From: Candidatus Nanopelagicales bacterium
Lineage (GTDB): Bacteria; Actinomycetota; Actinomycetes; Nanopelagicales; Nanopelagicaceae
Reading direction: 5' to 3'
DNA: 64,000 nt
Assembly: GCA_030834095.1 (NCBI GenBank)
Contig: JAURGA010000005.1
Span: 1 to 64,000, forward strand
Positions 7,919 through 17,809 of the stretch are shown here, one piece after another. The notes beneath the pieces were generated by a model. The model ran no database searches. It saw nothing but the letters and a program-made list of their open reading frames with translations, and was not told where the DNA came from. The first letter of the stretch is position 1. Each line of letters starts with the position of its first letter. The position numbers and the translations under genes were made by a program.

Positions 7919-8593
7919 ATGCATATTCCTGACGGATTTATCGATATCCCGACCTCAGCGGCCTTTGCCGGTGTTTCTGCGCTCGCCGTCGGTGCTTGCC
8001 TTAAGGGTGCCGCGAAATCTCTTGATGAGAAAACTGCACCTCTTGCAGGACTGACCGCGACATTTATCTTTGCAGTTCAAATGCTTAACTTTCCCGTGGC
8101 AGCTGGAACAAGCGGACACCTCTTTGGAAGCGTCTTGGCAGCTGTCCTAGTCGGGCCCTACGTTGCAACCCTCGCCCTGAGTGTGGTCTTGCTTTTGCAA
8201 GCTCTGCTCTTTGCTGATGGTGGATTAACTGCCGCAGGGTTGAACGTATTTAATCTTTCACTTGTTGGCGTCTGGGTTGGGTACGGAATATTTCTTCTAG
8301 TGAAGAAGGCGCTTCCGAAGAATAAGGCTTCGATCACGACGGCAGCTACCATCGCTGGATTTATTTCTGTGCCGGCGGCAGTCATGGGCTTCTTGCTTCA
8401 ATATGCAATCGGCGCAAATTCAACATTTTCACTTACAGCAGTTTTTACCGGAATGATGAGCACGCATGTTCTGATTGGAATTGGTGAGGCAGTAATTACA
8501 GCCTTCTCAGTTACCGCTGTTATGGCAACCCGACCAGATCTTGTATATGGGTACCGTGGCACAAAACAGCAACTTGAAATTCGAAGAGCATAA
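7919..8593 (+). CDS. cbiM: CbiM/NikM, substrate-binding membrane subunit of a cobalt/nickel ECF transporter
   Basis: A 224-residue multi-helix membrane protein starting MHIPDGFID. In this family the N-terminal Met-His itself helps to bind the metal ion, so the exact start matters, and the leaderless promoter places it here. The glycine-rich region GTSGHLFGS near residue 62-70 is also conserved. It forms the S-component of an energy-coupling-factor importer with the PDGLE protein, CbiQ and CbiO encoded next. Co2+ and Ni2+ members cannot be told apart here. No B12 riboswitch precedes it, unlike btuF in this window. Confidence 0.9.
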   Translation: MHIPDGFIDIPTSAAFAGVSALAVGACLKGAAKSLDEKTAPLAGLTATFIFAVQMLNFPVAAGTSGHLFGSVLAAVLVGPYVATLALSVVLLLQALLFADGGLTAAGLNVFNLSLVGVWVGYGIFLLVKKALPKNKASITTAATIAGFISVPAAVMGFLLQYAIGANSTFSLTAVFTGMMSTHVLIGIGEAVITAFSVTAVMATRPDLVYGYRGTKQQLEIRRA

Positions 8594-8594
8594 G

Positions 8595-8894
8595 ATGAAA
8601 AATCCTTTGATTATTTTCGGTTTCGCAGTATCGCTTTTTCTAGCAGGCGGTATTTCTTACTACGCATCATCACAACCTGATGGCTTTGAGAAAGCGGCTG
8701 GTGAAATTGGCTTCTTAGATACGGCCGAAGAGAGCCCGCTGAAAGATAGCCCGTTGGCTGAATATGGTGTTGCCGGGGTAGAGAATGAACGCATCTCTGG
8801 TGGCCTTGCAGGTGTAGTCGGTGTCGCAGCAACCGCTGCTATTTCATTTGCAATCTTTTACGGATTGCGTCGATTCAATAAGAGCAAACCGTAA
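8595..8894 (+). CDS. PDGLE-domain protein, CbiN-like accessory subunit
   Basis: This 99-residue protein starts at ATG 8595, one base after the cbiM stop, rather than at an upstream ATG inside cbiM. It has a helix at 4-22, the PDGFEKAAGEIGF motif typical of PDGLE domains, a DSPLAEYGV segment and a second helix near 70-90. PDGLE proteins replace or resemble CbiN in Co/Ni ECF importers. Its stop (8892-8894) lies inside the open frame of the downstream cbiQ, offset by -1, which matters because cbiQ lacks a normal start codon. Confidence 0.8.
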   Translation: MKNPLIIFGFAVSLFLAGGISYYASSQPDGFEKAAGEIGFLDTAEESPLKDSPLAEYGVAGVENERISGGLAGVVGVAATAAISFAIFYGLRRFNKSKP

Positions 8895-8998
8895 AAACTC
8901 AAACAGAGCTCCAGCATCATCATGGCCATGATGTAGGGGAGAGACTCTACCTACATCGCCATTCCTTAGTTCATGGCCTGCCGGCGCATGTAAAGATC

Positions 8999-9685
8999 AT
9001 GGCGGTTCTTACTTTTATCATCATTGCCGCTTCAACACCTATTACTCAATGGCAGGCATTTATTGCCTACTTCGTAGCGATTTTTCTAGTCTCACTTATT
9101 GCCAAAATTCCAACACCTACACTACTTAAACGATCGCTGATTGAGATTCCCTTTATTCTCTTTGCAATTCTCATGCCATTTTTTGGAACCGGCGAGCGTT
9201 TTGAAGTGGGACCACTTAATCTCTATCGTGAAAGTTTGTTGGCGGCGGCAGGAATTGTTGCCAAAGGAACCCTGGGAGTTTTGAGTGCTGTTATTCTCTC
9301 AACAAGCACTACTGCGCGCGAACTCTTACGCGGATTAGAGAAGCTACACCTACCCAAGTTGATGGTTCAGATTGCCGCCTTTATGTTGCGCTATGTCAAC
9401 GTAATTAGCGATGAGATGGAGCGTATGAAAGTCGCCCGTGAATCACGTGGTTTTATTGCCACCGGATTGAAGGATTGGAAAGTTATCGCCATCGCTGCTT
9501 CGGCTCTCTTTATTCGATCCTACGAACGCGGTGAACGCGTACACCTTGCAATGCTCTCTCGCGGATATAGCGGAGTACTTCCTCATGACCAGAGCGAAGG
9601 TGCATCGTTTAAGATTTGGTTAAAAGGTCTTGCGCTTCCACTCTTTGCGCTTTCTATACTTATCTCAACATTTGTGATCGGATAA
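8999..9685 (+). CDS. cbiQ: CbiQ/EcfT energy-coupling transmembrane subunit
   Basis: This integral membrane coupling protein links CbiM to the ATPase CbiO. From the first ATG it has 228 residues, with several helices and the cytoplasmic SRG motifs (ARESRGF and LSRGYSG) that contact the ATPase. The frame stays open upstream to 8882 and encodes what looks like the missing family N-terminus: a His-rich HHHGHDVGERLYLHRHS stretch followed by VHGLPAHVK. No ATG, GTG or TTG occurs in that extension. The real start is therefore uncertain: a rare codon, a -1 shift from the preceding gene, or a sequence error. Confidence 0.85.
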   Translation: MAVLTFIIIAASTPITQWQAFIAYFVAIFLVSLIAKIPTPTLLKRSLIEIPFILFAILMPFFGTGERFEVGPLNLYRESLLAAAGIVAKGTLGVLSAVILSTSTTARELLRGLEKLHLPKLMVQIAAFMLRYVNVISDEMERMKVARESRGFIATGLKDWKVIAIAASALFIRSYERGERVHLAMLSRGYSGVLPHDQSEGASFKIWLKGLALPLFALSILISTFVIG

Positions 9686-9688
9686 ATA

Positions 9689-10432
9689 ATGACAATTGCA
9701 CCAAGCCTATTAATCGAAGATTTGGCATTTGCTTATCCGGACGGTAATCAAGCGCTCTTTGGCGTAAACCTGCGGGTAGAGCGCGGCGAACGTGTTGCAA
9801 TCCTTGGACCAAATGGTGCCGGTAAAACAACTTTAGTAATGCATATGAATGGTATTCATCCGGCAGAACATGGAAGTGTCAGTGTTGCTGGTGAGGTAGT
9901 TGATACAAAAGATAAAGCCCTTTTGCGCCGGATTCGTGGCAAGGTTGGTGTGGTTTTTCAAGATCCCGATGATCAGTTATTCATGCCAACAGTCGGTGAA
10001 GATATTGCATTCGGTCCTTACAACATGGGCCTCCGAGGTTCAGAACTAGATGCAGTTGTTGACCAAGCCCTAGCACTGGTTCACATGTCTGAATTTAAAG
10101 ACCGCCCACCACACCACCTCTCTTTCGGTCAGAGGCGAAGAGTGGCAGTTGCAACCGTTCTTGCTATGAAGCCAGAGATTTTAGTCTTGGATGAACCATC
10201 TTCAAATCTCGATCCGGCAAGTCGCAGAGAGTTGGCAGATATTTTGCGTTCGCTGGAAATCACAATTCTGATGGTCACGCATGATATTCCTTATGCGTAC
10301 GAACTCTGTGAGCGTTCAATTATTTTATCTGGTGGCATAGTTGTTGCTGATGGTGATACCAAGACGATTCTTAGCGATTCAAAATTACTAAGCGAGAACC
10401 GTCTCGAACTTCCCGTTGGATTCTCGCTTTAG
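9689..10432 (+). CDS. cbiO: CbiO, ATPase subunit of the cobalt/nickel ECF transporter
   Basis: A 247-residue ABC ATPase with Walker A GPNGAGKT (40-47), Q-loop VFQDPDDQLF (89-98), a signature of the form LSFGQRRRV (144-152) and Walker B ILVLDEPSSNLDP. The QDPDDQLF sequence is typical of ECF ATPases. It starts 3 nt after cbiQ and ends the operon ahead of a strong terminator. It powers metal uptake with CbiM, the PDGLE protein and CbiQ. Confidence 0.92.
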   Translation: MTIAPSLLIEDLAFAYPDGNQALFGVNLRVERGERVAILGPNGAGKTTLVMHMNGIHPAEHGSVSVAGEVVDTKDKALLRRIRGKVGVVFQDPDDQLFMPTVGEDIAFGPYNMGLRGSELDAVVDQALALVHMSEFKDRPPHHLSFGQRRRVAVATVLAMKPEILVLDEPSSNLDPASRRELADILRSLEITILMVTHDIPYAYELCERSIILSGGIVVADGDTKTILSDSKLLSENRLELPVGFSL

Positions 10433-10452
10433 ATTCAGCTCTCGTTTATTGT

Positions 10453-10486
10453 AAAAAAGCCCCCCAATTTCTTGGGGGGCTTTTTT
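10453..10486. terminator. Strong bidirectional terminator between cbiO and glnA
   Basis: A perfect 15-bp stem (A6-G-C6-AA against TT-G6-C-T6) closes a 4-nt loop. The A-tract and T-tract on either side let it work for both the converging cbiO (+) and glnA (-) transcripts. Confidence 0.95.
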
Positions 10487-10497
10487 AACGCTACTTC

Positions 10498-11928
10498 TTA
10501 GAGGTCGAAGTAAAGCTCGAACTCTGCTGGATGTGGACGCAAGCGGACGTAATCCACTTCTTCCTTACGCTTCCAAGTAATCCAAGTATCGATTAGATCC
10601 TTTGTGAATACGCCTCCCTTTAGCAGGAACTCGTGATCAGCTTCTAGGTTATCTAGAACAGCATCAAGTGATCCTGGAACTTGTTGAATAGCGGCTGCTT
10701 CATCGCCCTCTAGTTCATACAGATCCTTATCAACTGGCTTTGGTGGTTCGATCTTGTTTTGAATTCCATCTAGTCCAGCCATAAGCATTGCTGCGAATGC
10801 TAGGTAAGGGTTTGATGATGGATCTGGGCAACGGAATTCGATGCGCTTTGCCTTTGGATTCGAACCAGTGATTGGAATACGAATACATGCAGAACGGTTA
10901 CGTGCTGAGTAAACAAGATTTACTGGCGCTTCGTATCCTGGAACTAAGCGACGATATGAGTTAACTGTTGGGTTGGTGAATGCAAGCAATGAAGGTGCGT
11001 GCTTTAGGAGGCCACCGATATACCAACGAGCCATATCTGAAAGATCACCATATCCATCACCGAAGAACAATGGCTTGCCATCTTTCCAGAGTGATTGGTG
11101 AACGTGCATTCCTGAACCATTGTCGCCGAATAGTGGCTTTGGCATGAAGGTCGCGGTCTTGCCAGCTTCCCATGCAGTGTTCTTAATAATGTATTTGAAC
11201 TTCATAACGTCATCGCCAGCATTCAAAATATCTGAGAAGCGATAGTTAATTTCCATCTGTCCTGCAGTTCCCACTTCGTGGTGTGAACGTTCAACAAGAA
11301 GTCCGGCTTCGCCAAGTTTCATAACCATCTGATCGCGAAGATCTGCGAATTGATCTGTTGGAGAAACTGGGAAATATCCACCCTTTACGCGAGTGCGGTA
11401 TCCGCGGTTTGGTGTGCCATCCGGATCGTATTCAACGCCGGTGTTCCATGCGCCTTCATATGAATCGATGTGGTGATAAGACTCGTTGATGCCAGTCTTG
11501 AAACGAATTGCATCGAATACATAGAACTCAGCTTCAGGTGCGAAGAATGCAGTGTCTGCAATTCCAGTTCCCTTTAGGTATTCAACTGCTTTTGCAACAA
11601 CACCTCGTGGATCACGTGAATATGGTGAGTTATCAACTGGGTTGTGTACTGAGAAAAGAATTACCAAAGTCTTAACATCACGGAATGGATCGATGAATGC
11701 TGATTCTGGAATAGGAAGCAACTTCATATCTGATTCGTGAATTGCTTGGAAACCACGGATTGAAGAACCATCAAACATCAGACCGTCAGTAAAAACTGCT
11801 TCGTCAAATGATTCAACTGGAACGTTGAAGTGGTGTTGGATACCTGGAAGGTCAATAAAACGAACATCGACTAGCTTTACATTCTCTTTCTTGATGTAAG
11901 CAAAAACTTCTGCAGAATTCTTAAACAT
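10498..11928 (-). CDS. glnA: Glutamine synthetase type I
   Basis: GlnA makes glutamine from glutamate, ammonia and ATP in the cytoplasm. The 476-residue length is normal for GSI-beta. Visible motifs are FDGSSIRGF (52-60), metal-site [10 protein letters not shown] (130-139), [10 protein letters not shown] (270-279) and [13 protein letters not shown]-like substrate loop (around 363-375). Tyr404 in DLYEL matches the tyrosine that GlnE adenylylates, so post-translational control is likely. The start has GGGAGAG 2 nt before ATG, unusually close. It sits next to RDD, DUF4191 and lipA/lipB as in other actinobacteria. Confidence 0.97.
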   Translation of the reverse strand: MFKNSAEVFAYIKKENVKLVDVRFIDLPGIQHHFNVPVESFDEAVFTDGLMFDGSSIRGFQAIHESDMKLLPIPESAFIDPFRDVKTLVILFSVHNPVDNSPYSRDPRGVVAKAVEYLKGTGIADTAFFAPEAEFYVFDAIRFKTGINESYHHIDSYEGAWNTGVEYDPDGTPNRGYRTRVKGGYFPVSPTDQFADLRDQMVMKLGEAGLLVERSHHEVGTAGQMEINYRFSDILNAGDDVMKFKYIIKNTAWEAGKTATFMPKPLFGDNGSGMHVHQSLWKDGKPLFFGDGYGDLSDMARWYIGGLLKHAPSLLAFTNPTVNSYRRLVPGYEAPVNLVYSARNRSACIRIPITGSNPKAKRIEFRCPDPSSNPYLAFAAMLMAGLDGIQNKIEPPKPVDKDLYELEGDEAAAIQQVPGSLDAVLDNLEADHEFLLKGGVFTKDLIDTWITWKRKEEVDYVRLRPHPAEFELYFDL

Positions 11929-12042
11929 TTCTCTCCCGATTTAGGATTAGTCGCACTTGGCCAGGTGCTTCGCTGCGCCTGCCAATCTGGTTGGTGATGG
12001 GGAAAATATAGGTGGTCAACGTAAAAAACGGTTAACCGAATT

Positions 12043-12058
12043 GTTACATTTATGTTTC
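12043..12058 (-). promoter_or_regulatory. Candidate GlnR-like half-site upstream of glnA
   Basis: Read on the minus strand this is GAAAC-N6-GTAAC, the spacing and half-site type of actinobacterial GlnR boxes. It lies just upstream of a possible glnA -35/-10 pair (TTAACC, then TATATT near 12004-12009). The flanking half-sites of a full four-part box are not evident, so this is tentative. Confidence 0.3.
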
Positions 12059-12091
12059 ACCTTTCAGCTGGGGTTGCGACTGGCGAACAGA

Positions 12092-12097
12092 TAGCCT
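12092..12097 (+). promoter_or_regulatory. -10 box of the RDD gene, leaderless layout
   Basis: TAGCCT ends 6 nt before the ATG at 12104 and no Shine-Dalgarno is present. The -35 region is weak. Confidence 0.4.
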
Positions 12098-12103
12098 TGG
12101 CGG

Positions 12104-12457
12104 ATGGTTAAAGCAGGTACGGGCCGCCGATTTCTGGCTCTGATTATCGATTGGCTGATGTGTCTGCTCATCTCGAGCCTGGTGGGATTCGGATCTAGAT
12201 CGATCAGCACGCTAGTTATCTTCTTCATCCAGGTCAGTATTTTGACGACTTTGCAGCAGGCTTCAGCAGGTCAACGGATACTGCGAATGCGAGTGGTGGA
12301 TTTTACGAATTATGGAGTTGTGCCGGCCCGGAAAGTTTTGATTAGAACGTTTCTAATCTGCCTAGTGCTCCCAGCAGTTTTCACTCGAGAGGGCAGGGGA
12401 TTGCATGACTGGGTTGCAAATTCTGTGGTCGTGAGAAACGCTAAAACTAAATCTTAA
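12104..12457 (+). CDS. RDD family membrane protein
   Basis: A 117-residue protein with an RDD-type first helix (GRRFLALIIDWLMCLLIS), further hydrophobic segments near 35-48 and 85-95, and the conserved C-terminal GRGLHDWVANSVVV. RDD proteins are small integral membrane proteins of mostly unknown role, some linked to ion or metabolite transport. The gene is divergent from glnA, the same neighbourhood as in mycobacteria, where an RDD gene sits beside glnA1. Confidence 0.8.
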   Translation: MVKAGTGRRFLALIIDWLMCLLISSLVGFGSRSISTLVIFFIQVSILTTLQQASAGQRILRMRVVDFTNYGVVPARKVLIRTFLICLVLPAVFTREGRGLHDWVANSVVVRNAKTKS

Positions 12458-12468
12458 TTAGCGCTTAT

Positions 12469-13167
12469 TTAGCGTTTAGGAATTTTCGCATTTCGATTGA
12501 TCGGCATTGGCCCCTTAGGAATTGGGATATTTAATCCACCAACAGCCTTTATTCGACTGCGAAGTTCACGTAACTGAACTTTATTAAGTTTCTTAGGCAG
12601 TTTCTTTAAGTGCTTCTGTAGTTTACGAAGTGGAACTTGACCAGCACCTTCACCAACAATTACTTCGGTTAGTGCAACACCTGGGATAAATCGCTCCATC
12701 TTACGACGCTCATCCAGCAGAAGTTGTTTAACAGCTGGGCTACCTTCTCCCACGAGAACAATGCCTGCGCGACCGACACTTCGGTGCACCATATCTTGGT
12801 TACGAGCGACACTGACTGCTGTAGTTGTTGTAAATCCTTTGCGAATCGCCATCAAGACCGAGGCGCCTGCACCAAGTTGATCCTTGATAGATAAAAATGC
12901 TGCGGTATTGGCTTGCCGAGTAAAGACGAAGAATGCAGCTAGAAATGCGATTGGAAAGGCAATAATTGAGAAATAAATTGGATGATCAAAATTTAATCCA
13001 AGAATAAGTCCGATGCTCATGACTACGACGAAGGAAAGAATCATCCACAAAAATGCAATTGGCTGGTGCTTGCGAACTAGCGCGAAGGCATCTTTTAGGA
13101 CCTTCATCTGTCCTTGCTTTTCGCCTTTAACTTTTTCAGCCTTAGCTTTTCTCTTAAATAGAGCCAT
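12469..13167 (-). CDS. DUF4191 membrane protein
   Basis: This 232-residue protein has a basic N-terminus, two adjacent hydrophobic helices (about 39-58 and 66-84) and a long basic C-terminal half rich in Lys/Arg. Length, topology and position between glnA/RDD and the lipA region match the actinobacterial DUF4191 family (Rv2219 of M. tuberculosis). No function is established. Its start overlaps the upstream stop by one base (TAATG), so translation is probably coupled to the acyltransferase gene. Confidence 0.75.
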   Translation of the reverse strand: MALFKRKAKAEKVKGEKQGQMKVLKDAFALVRKHQPIAFLWMILSFVVVMSIGLILGLNFDHPIYFSIIAFPIAFLAAFFVFTRQANTAAFLSIKDQLGAGASVLMAIRKGFTTTTAVSVARNQDMVHRSVGRAGIVLVGEGSPAVKQLLLDERRKMERFIPGVALTEVIVGEGAGQVPLRKLQKHLKKLPKKLNKVQLRELRSRIKAVGGLNIPIPKGPMPINRNAKIPKR

Positions 13168-13934
13168 TACGCCTTCTCCTCATTCTTTGCTTTCTCTCTT
13201 TCTTGTTTAAGCAAATGCTCAGCCCATTCTATTTCAACTTGCTCAGGGGTTGGCGCGGTTCCACCCAAACGAGCAGGCGCCCATCGCTGTCCAACATGTG
13301 AATCTGGATACGAATCTTGCACTTGAGTTAAAAGGTCCTTCATCTGCTGGCGTAAATTCGCTTCAGCTTCATCTACATCCTGCCCTTTTTTAACTATAAA
13401 AGGTTGGCCAAATGCGACAGTGATGGGGAACTTATTCCGCTTCCAATTTGGCTTTACTTTCTTTGTGAAAATTCGCTGGCTGCCCCAGACAATTGTTGGA
13501 ATTATCGGAGTATCTGATCCCATAGCCAATCGAACCGCACCGGTTTTCATCTCTTTAATTTCAAAACTCCGGCTAATTGTTGCCTCCGGAAAGATCCCAA
13601 CTATTTCACCTGCTCGCAAATACCGCAGGGCCGCGACAAAAGAACTAGAGCCGCTAGATCGATCAACGGAAATGTGGTGCATGCCGCGCATGAGAGGGCC
13701 AGCAATTTTGTGATCAAAGATCTCTTTCTTTGCCATGAAGCGGACATATCGCTTGCGTGGCAGAACTCCAGTTCCAGTAAGAGCGAAGTCCAAATATCCG
13801 ATGTGGTTGATGGCGAGAACTGCGCCACCTGTTGCGGGAATGTTCTCAATGCCTTTGAAAACAAATCTCAATCCCAAGTATTTCCAGAGCGTTTTTATTG
13901 CTACAACAACTGGGGGGTAGACGAAATCACGCAT
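13167..13934 (-). CDS. 1-acylglycerol-3-phosphate acyltransferase (PlsC-like)
   Basis: This membrane-associated acyltransferase of phospholipid synthesis has 255 residues. The catalytic H-x4-D is NHIGYLD (His44, Asp49). The usual PEGTRS block is FPEATISRS (115-123), the variant seen in an actinobacterial subgroup. It lies in the lipA-lipB operon with one-base TAATG overlaps on both sides, suggesting tight co-translation. Acyl donor and acceptor preference cannot be read from the sequence. Confidence 0.85.
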   Translation of the reverse strand: MRDFVYPPVVVAIKTLWKYLGLRFVFKGIENIPATGGAVLAINHIGYLDFALTGTGVLPRKRYVRFMAKKEIFDHKIAGPLMRGMHHISVDRSSGSSSFVAALRYLRAGEIVGIFPEATISRSFEIKEMKTGAVRLAMGSDTPIIPTIVWGSQRIFTKKVKPNWKRNKFPITVAFGQPFIVKKGQDVDEAEANLRQQMKDLLTQVQDSYPDSHVGQRWAPARLGGTAPTPEQVEIEWAEHLLKQEREKAKNEEKA

Positions 13935-14863
13935 TAGATATTTGCTCGTTTTTCTTGCGCTTGCTTATACAACCTGCCTGCGCGATAACTTGATCGAACA
14001 AGTGGGCCGCTCATTACACCAGCAAATCCAATGTCATTTGCCTCAGCGCTAAGTTCAACAAACTCATTTGGTTTGACCCAGCGCTCGACTGGATGGTGCT
14101 TAGGTGTTGGTCGCAAATATTGGGTGATCGTAATTAAGTCACAACCGGCAGCATGAAGGTCTACCAGGGCTTGGGTTACTTCTTCGCGGGTTTCTCCCAT
14201 ACCAAGAATTAGATTCGATTTGGTAATTAAACCAAAAGCTCGCGCTTGCGAAATCACATCGAGCGAACGCTCGTATCTAAATGCCGGGCGAATTCTCTTA
14301 AAAATTCGGGGGACGGTCTCAAGGTTGTGTGCAAAAACTTCGGGACGAGTTTCAAAGACTTCATTCAATAAATCTGATTTACCACTGAAATCTGGAGCCA
14401 ACATCTCGACACCAGTTCCTGGATTTAGTTCATGAACTTTGCGAATTGTTTCGGCATACAACCAGGCGCCCTCATCCTCTAAATCGTCGCGAGTAACACC
14501 AGTGATAGTTGCATATTTAAGTTGCATGGTCTGAACAGATTCAGCAACCCGGCGAGGCTCATCTCGATCTAGGGGATCAGGTTTTCCGGTATCGATATTG
14601 CAGAAGTCGCAACGGCGTGTGCACTTCTCGCCACCGATTAAGAAAGTTGCCTCGCGATCTTCCCAACATTCAAAAATATTAGGACAGGCTGCTTCTTGGC
14701 AGACTGTGTGTAGGCCTTCCTTTGCAACCAACGAACGAAGCGCGGTGTATTCCGGCCCCATGATTGCGCGGGTCTTAATCCATTCAGGTTTGCGTTCAAT
14801 TGGAACCGCGGCATTACGAGCTTCAATTCGAAGTAATGGCCGACCTTCGGGTGCAAGCGTCAT
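13934..14863 (-). CDS. lipA: Lipoyl synthase
   Basis: LipA inserts two sulfurs into protein-bound octanoyl groups. It is a radical-SAM enzyme with two [4Fe-4S] clusters: the SAM cluster motif CTRRCDFC (Cys81, 85, 88) and the auxiliary cluster motif Cys55, Cys60, Cys66 ([12 protein letters not shown]). A C-terminal RSSYRAG supplies the serine ligand typical of the family. Length 309 is normal. It overlaps lipB by 4 nt (ATGA) and serves the sucB-encoded E2 and probably GcvH. Confidence 0.97.
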   Translation of the reverse strand: MTLAPEGRPLLRIEARNAAVPIERKPEWIKTRAIMGPEYTALRSLVAKEGLHTVCQEAACPNIFECWEDREATFLIGGEKCTRRCDFCNIDTGKPDPLDRDEPRRVAESVQTMQLKYATITGVTRDDLEDEGAWLYAETIRKVHELNPGTGVEMLAPDFSGKSDLLNEVFETRPEVFAHNLETVPRIFKRIRPAFRYERSLDVISQARAFGLITKSNLILGMGETREEVTQALVDLHAAGCDLITITQYLRPTPKHHPVERWVKPNEFVELSAEANDIGFAGVMSGPLVRSSYRAGRLYKQAQEKRANI

Positions 14864-15525
14864 TCTGAAATCCGTTCTAGTGCACTCAATAAATGACGTT
14901 CAAGGACAGGTAGAACTTCCTCAATCGAAATATCTTTGCCAAGCTCTTTTGCGAGTGAAGTAACGCCAGTATCGGTGAATCCGCATGGCGAAATGTGATC
15001 ATAGGCAGTGAGATCAGGATTTATATTCAAGCCAAACCCATGCATGGTTACGCCCTTTGCCACTCGAATTCCAATTGCAGCTATCTTTCGATCAGATTTT
15101 GAATCTCGAATCCAGACCCCGCTCCGTTCACAATATCTCTCAGTTTTCAAATCAAATTCTGCGCAGACATCGATGAGTGCGTTCTCAATTTCGCGAACGA
15201 AACCGACTACATCATTTCGATTTCGCAATTTAACAATTGGATAACCAACAATTTGGCCTTCGCCATGCCAGGTGATTTTTCCGCCGCGGTCAACATCAAT
15301 AACAGGTGTTCCGTCAATTGGGCGCTCATCGATTTGGGTACGTCGGCCTGCGGTGTAAACCGAAGGATGCTCAACCAAAATCAATGTATTTGGAATTCGG
15401 CCTTCAATAACTCCGGCTTGAATTTCACGTTGGTATTCCCAGGCTTTTTTATAGTCGACAAGTCCTAAGTGTTCTACCGATATCTGGCCAGAATTCACTT
15501 CAAGGCTTGAAGTCTTCGCATACAT
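14860..15525 (-). CDS. lipB: Octanoyl-ACP:protein N-octanoyltransferase
   Basis: LipB moves octanoate from acyl carrier protein to lipoyl domains, the step before LipA. I start it at ATG 15525 (221 residues), the usual family length. A longer frame to 15714 would overlap the divergent MMPL gene and adds a non-conserved extension. Conserved blocks are [24 protein letters not shown] and GYPIVKL, a lysine in [10 protein letters not shown], and the catalytic cysteine in [13 protein letters not shown]. Confidence 0.93.
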   Translation of the reverse strand: MYAKTSSLEVNSGQISVEHLGLVDYKKAWEYQREIQAGVIEGRIPNTLILVEHPSVYTAGRRTQIDERPIDGTPVIDVDRGGKITWHGEGQIVGYPIVKLRNRNDVVGFVREIENALIDVCAEFDLKTERYCERSGVWIRDSKSDRKIAAIGIRVAKGVTMHGFGLNINPDLTAYDHISPCGFTDTGVTSLAKELGKDISIEEVLPVLERHLLSALERISE

Positions 15526-15592
15526 AGGTCTGAGCCTAAGGTAACCTACGGTTCTTAACCAATTATTAGGGCTTGAAATCGGAAGGCTAGGC

Positions 15593-17809
15593 ATGTTCTC
15601 AGACGCTAAATCAAAAACCTCAAAAATTAAGGGTCGTAAACCACTCTGGCTGGCCATCGTTGTAGTCATTGCATGGATGTCAATCTCAAGTTTCACCGGG
15701 CCGCTATTTGGCAAACTTTCGACTGTTCAAGAGAACAACAATTCATCTTTCCTGCCTGAAGATTCGGTAGCCACAAGAGCAGCAAATGCAATCACAAAAT
15801 TTTCAGATAGCGCGAATGATCAGATTCCAGCCTTAGTTCTCTTTACTGGTGAAGTTACTCCAGAAAAAATTGTATCGACTCAGGCGTTTGCACAGACTCT
15901 TGGTTCTAAGCCAATAGTTCACAGTGATGGCGAACTTTTGAAGGATACTGAAGGTAATGACGTTTCAATCCCAATCTCAGATTACTTTATCGACGGCGCC
16001 CCAATATCTGCCTTTCCTTCAGAAGATGGCGAAGCGATTCTTGCCAACTTTCCGATCAGCGTCCAGATTGCTACTGAATTTCTACCAGGCAGCGAAGAGC
16101 CAGCCCTTCCTGGAATAGTCGAAGCGATACGTTACTATGCAAACGAATTTGCTGATAGCAATAGTTTCGTGACACATACAACTGGATTTGCCGGAATTTT
16201 GGCCGATCTTTTTGGTGCATTCGGCAGCATTGACTCAACGCTTTTGACTACTACCGCAACTGTAGTTGCAATTATTTTGATTGTTGTTTACAGATCCCCA
16301 ATCCTTTGGATCCTGCCTTTGCTATCAGCGGGAATAGCGCTCACTCTTGCCGGTGGCGTTGTCTATCTATTAGCCAAGAATGATGTAATTACACTCGATG
16401 GACAATCGCAAGGAATTCTCTCAGTTCTGGTTCTGGGCGCCGCGACGGATTATGCGCTGCTCTTGATTGCCCGTTACCGAGAAGAACTTCATCTTCACGA
16501 ATCCAGATTCGATGCGATGAAAGTTGCTTGGCGTGGAGTAGTTGAACCAATCCTTGCCTCCGGAACAACTGTTGTTATAGGCCTAATGGTTCTGCTCCTT
16601 AGTCAATTAAATAACAATCGAGGGCTTGGACCAGTAGGCGCAATTGGAATTATTTGTTCAATGATTACGATTTTGACACTACTGCCAGCGCTATTGGTTA
16701 TTTTTGGCCGCTGGATATTTTGGCCAAAAATTGCACGCTTCGGCGAGGCTGACGAGAAATTAACCGGAGCTTGGGCCAAAGTTGGAATAGCTACTGAGCG
16801 CAAGCCTCGTAGATATTGGATCGGTACGACCGCGCTGCTCATAGTTTTAGCTGGTTTCTCAACAACGCTAAATGCAACAGGTCTTTCAACGATTGATTCA
16901 TTTACTAAGCGCACTGATTCGGTAGTTGGTCAAGAAGAATTACTTAAGCATTTCCCTGGCGGACAAGGCCAGCCAACACAAGTTGTTGTGAAAGAGTCAG
17001 TGGCACCAGGTGCGCTTGCAAAGTTGAAATCAAATCCAGGGGTTGACTCTGTTGAGGCCATGTTTATGGGTTTTGCGGTGCCCGGACAACCGCTTCCTCC
17101 AGCAAAAGTAGTCGATGGAAATATGCTGCTGAATGTAACTTTGAAATATGCACCTGATTCCGAAGAGGCCATTGCAATGATTCCAAGGCTTCGCGCGGAT
17201 ATGGAGAGCGTGGATCCAGCGATTCTGGTGGGCGGATCTACATCTGTTAGTTATGACATCAATCAAGCTTCAAAGCATGATCGAAATCTGATAATCCCAA
17301 TCGTTCTATTCCTGATTGCAATAATTCTCGGGCTGCTGCTACGTTCTATTTATGCCGCTGTTCTGTTGTTGGGCACAGTAGTCGTGTCATTCTTTGCAAC
17401 GCTGGGCGCATGCGCAATTGTCTTCAACCATATCTTTGGTTTTGCTGGATCAGACCCGGCATTCCCATTATTCGCATTCATCTTCTTGGTCGCGCTGGGA
17501 ATCGACTACAACATCTTCTTGATGACTCGCGTCCGTGAAGAATCAATTAAGTTGGGAACCCGAGCAGGAATGACGAAGGCCCTAACAGTCACTGGTGGTG
17601 TGATTACATCGGCAGGAATTGTTCTGGCAGCAACATTCGCAGTTCTTGGAGTTTTGCCACTTGTCTTCCTTGCCCAATTAGGTTTCGCAGTTGCCTTTGG
17701 AGTTCTGCTCGATACCATGATTGTTCGCTCGATTTTGGTTCCAGCACTGGTGCACGAAATTGGGCCAAAAGTTTGGTGGCCTTCCAAGTTACAGCATCAA
17801 GGTAAGTGA
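15593..17809 (+). CDS. MMPL/RND family membrane transporter
   Basis: A 738-residue protein built as two halves, each with one helix, a large outside loop and about five helices, as in MMPL transporters. The proton-relay Asp-Tyr pairs appear in [10 protein letters not shown] (near 286) and [10 protein letters not shown] (near 638). Actinobacterial members export lipids, pigments or small molecules. The stop overlaps the following FAD-oxidoreductase start by 4 nt (GTGA), which suggests a linked function. The pair lies opposite to, and interrupts, the conserved lipB-TIGR01777-sucB order. Confidence 0.9.
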   Translation: MFSDAKSKTSKIKGRKPLWLAIVVVIAWMSISSFTGPLFGKLSTVQENNNSSFLPEDSVATRAANAITKFSDSANDQIPALVLFTGEVTPEKIVSTQAFAQTLGSKPIVHSDGELLKDTEGNDVSIPISDYFIDGAPISAFPSEDGEAILANFPISVQIATEFLPGSEEPALPGIVEAIRYYANEFADSNSFVTHTTGFAGILADLFGAFGSIDSTLLTTTATVVAIILIVVYRSPILWILPLLSAGIALTLAGGVVYLLAKNDVITLDGQSQGILSVLVLGAATDYALLLIARYREELHLHESRFDAMKVAWRGVVEPILASGTTVVIGLMVLLLSQLNNNRGLGPVGAIGIICSMITILTLLPALLVIFGRWIFWPKIARFGEADEKLTGAWAKVGIATERKPRRYWIGTTALLIVLAGFSTTLNATGLSTIDSFTKRTDSVVGQEELLKHFPGGQGQPTQVVVKESVAPGALAKLKSNPGVDSVEAMFMGFAVPGQPLPPAKVVDGNMLLNVTLKYAPDSEEAIAMIPRLRADMESVDPAILVGGSTSVSYDINQASKHDRNLIIPIVLFLIAIILGLLLRSIYAAVLLLGTVVVSFFATLGACAIVFNHIFGFAGSDPAFPLFAFIFLVALGIDYNIFLMTRVREESIKLGTRAGMTKALTVTGGVITSAGIVLAATFAVLGVLPLVFLAQLGFAVAFGVLLDTMIVRSILVPALVHEIGPKVWWPSKLQHQGK

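Noticed and set aside
8918-8933. Perfect 16-bp palindrome CATCATGGCCATGATG
   Set aside because: It lies in the His-rich coding extension of cbiQ and follows from the His/Gly/Asp codons; no loop for a hairpin.
15526-15714. N-terminal extension of lipB
   Set aside because: It would overlap the divergent MMPL gene and exceed normal LipB length by about 60 residues.
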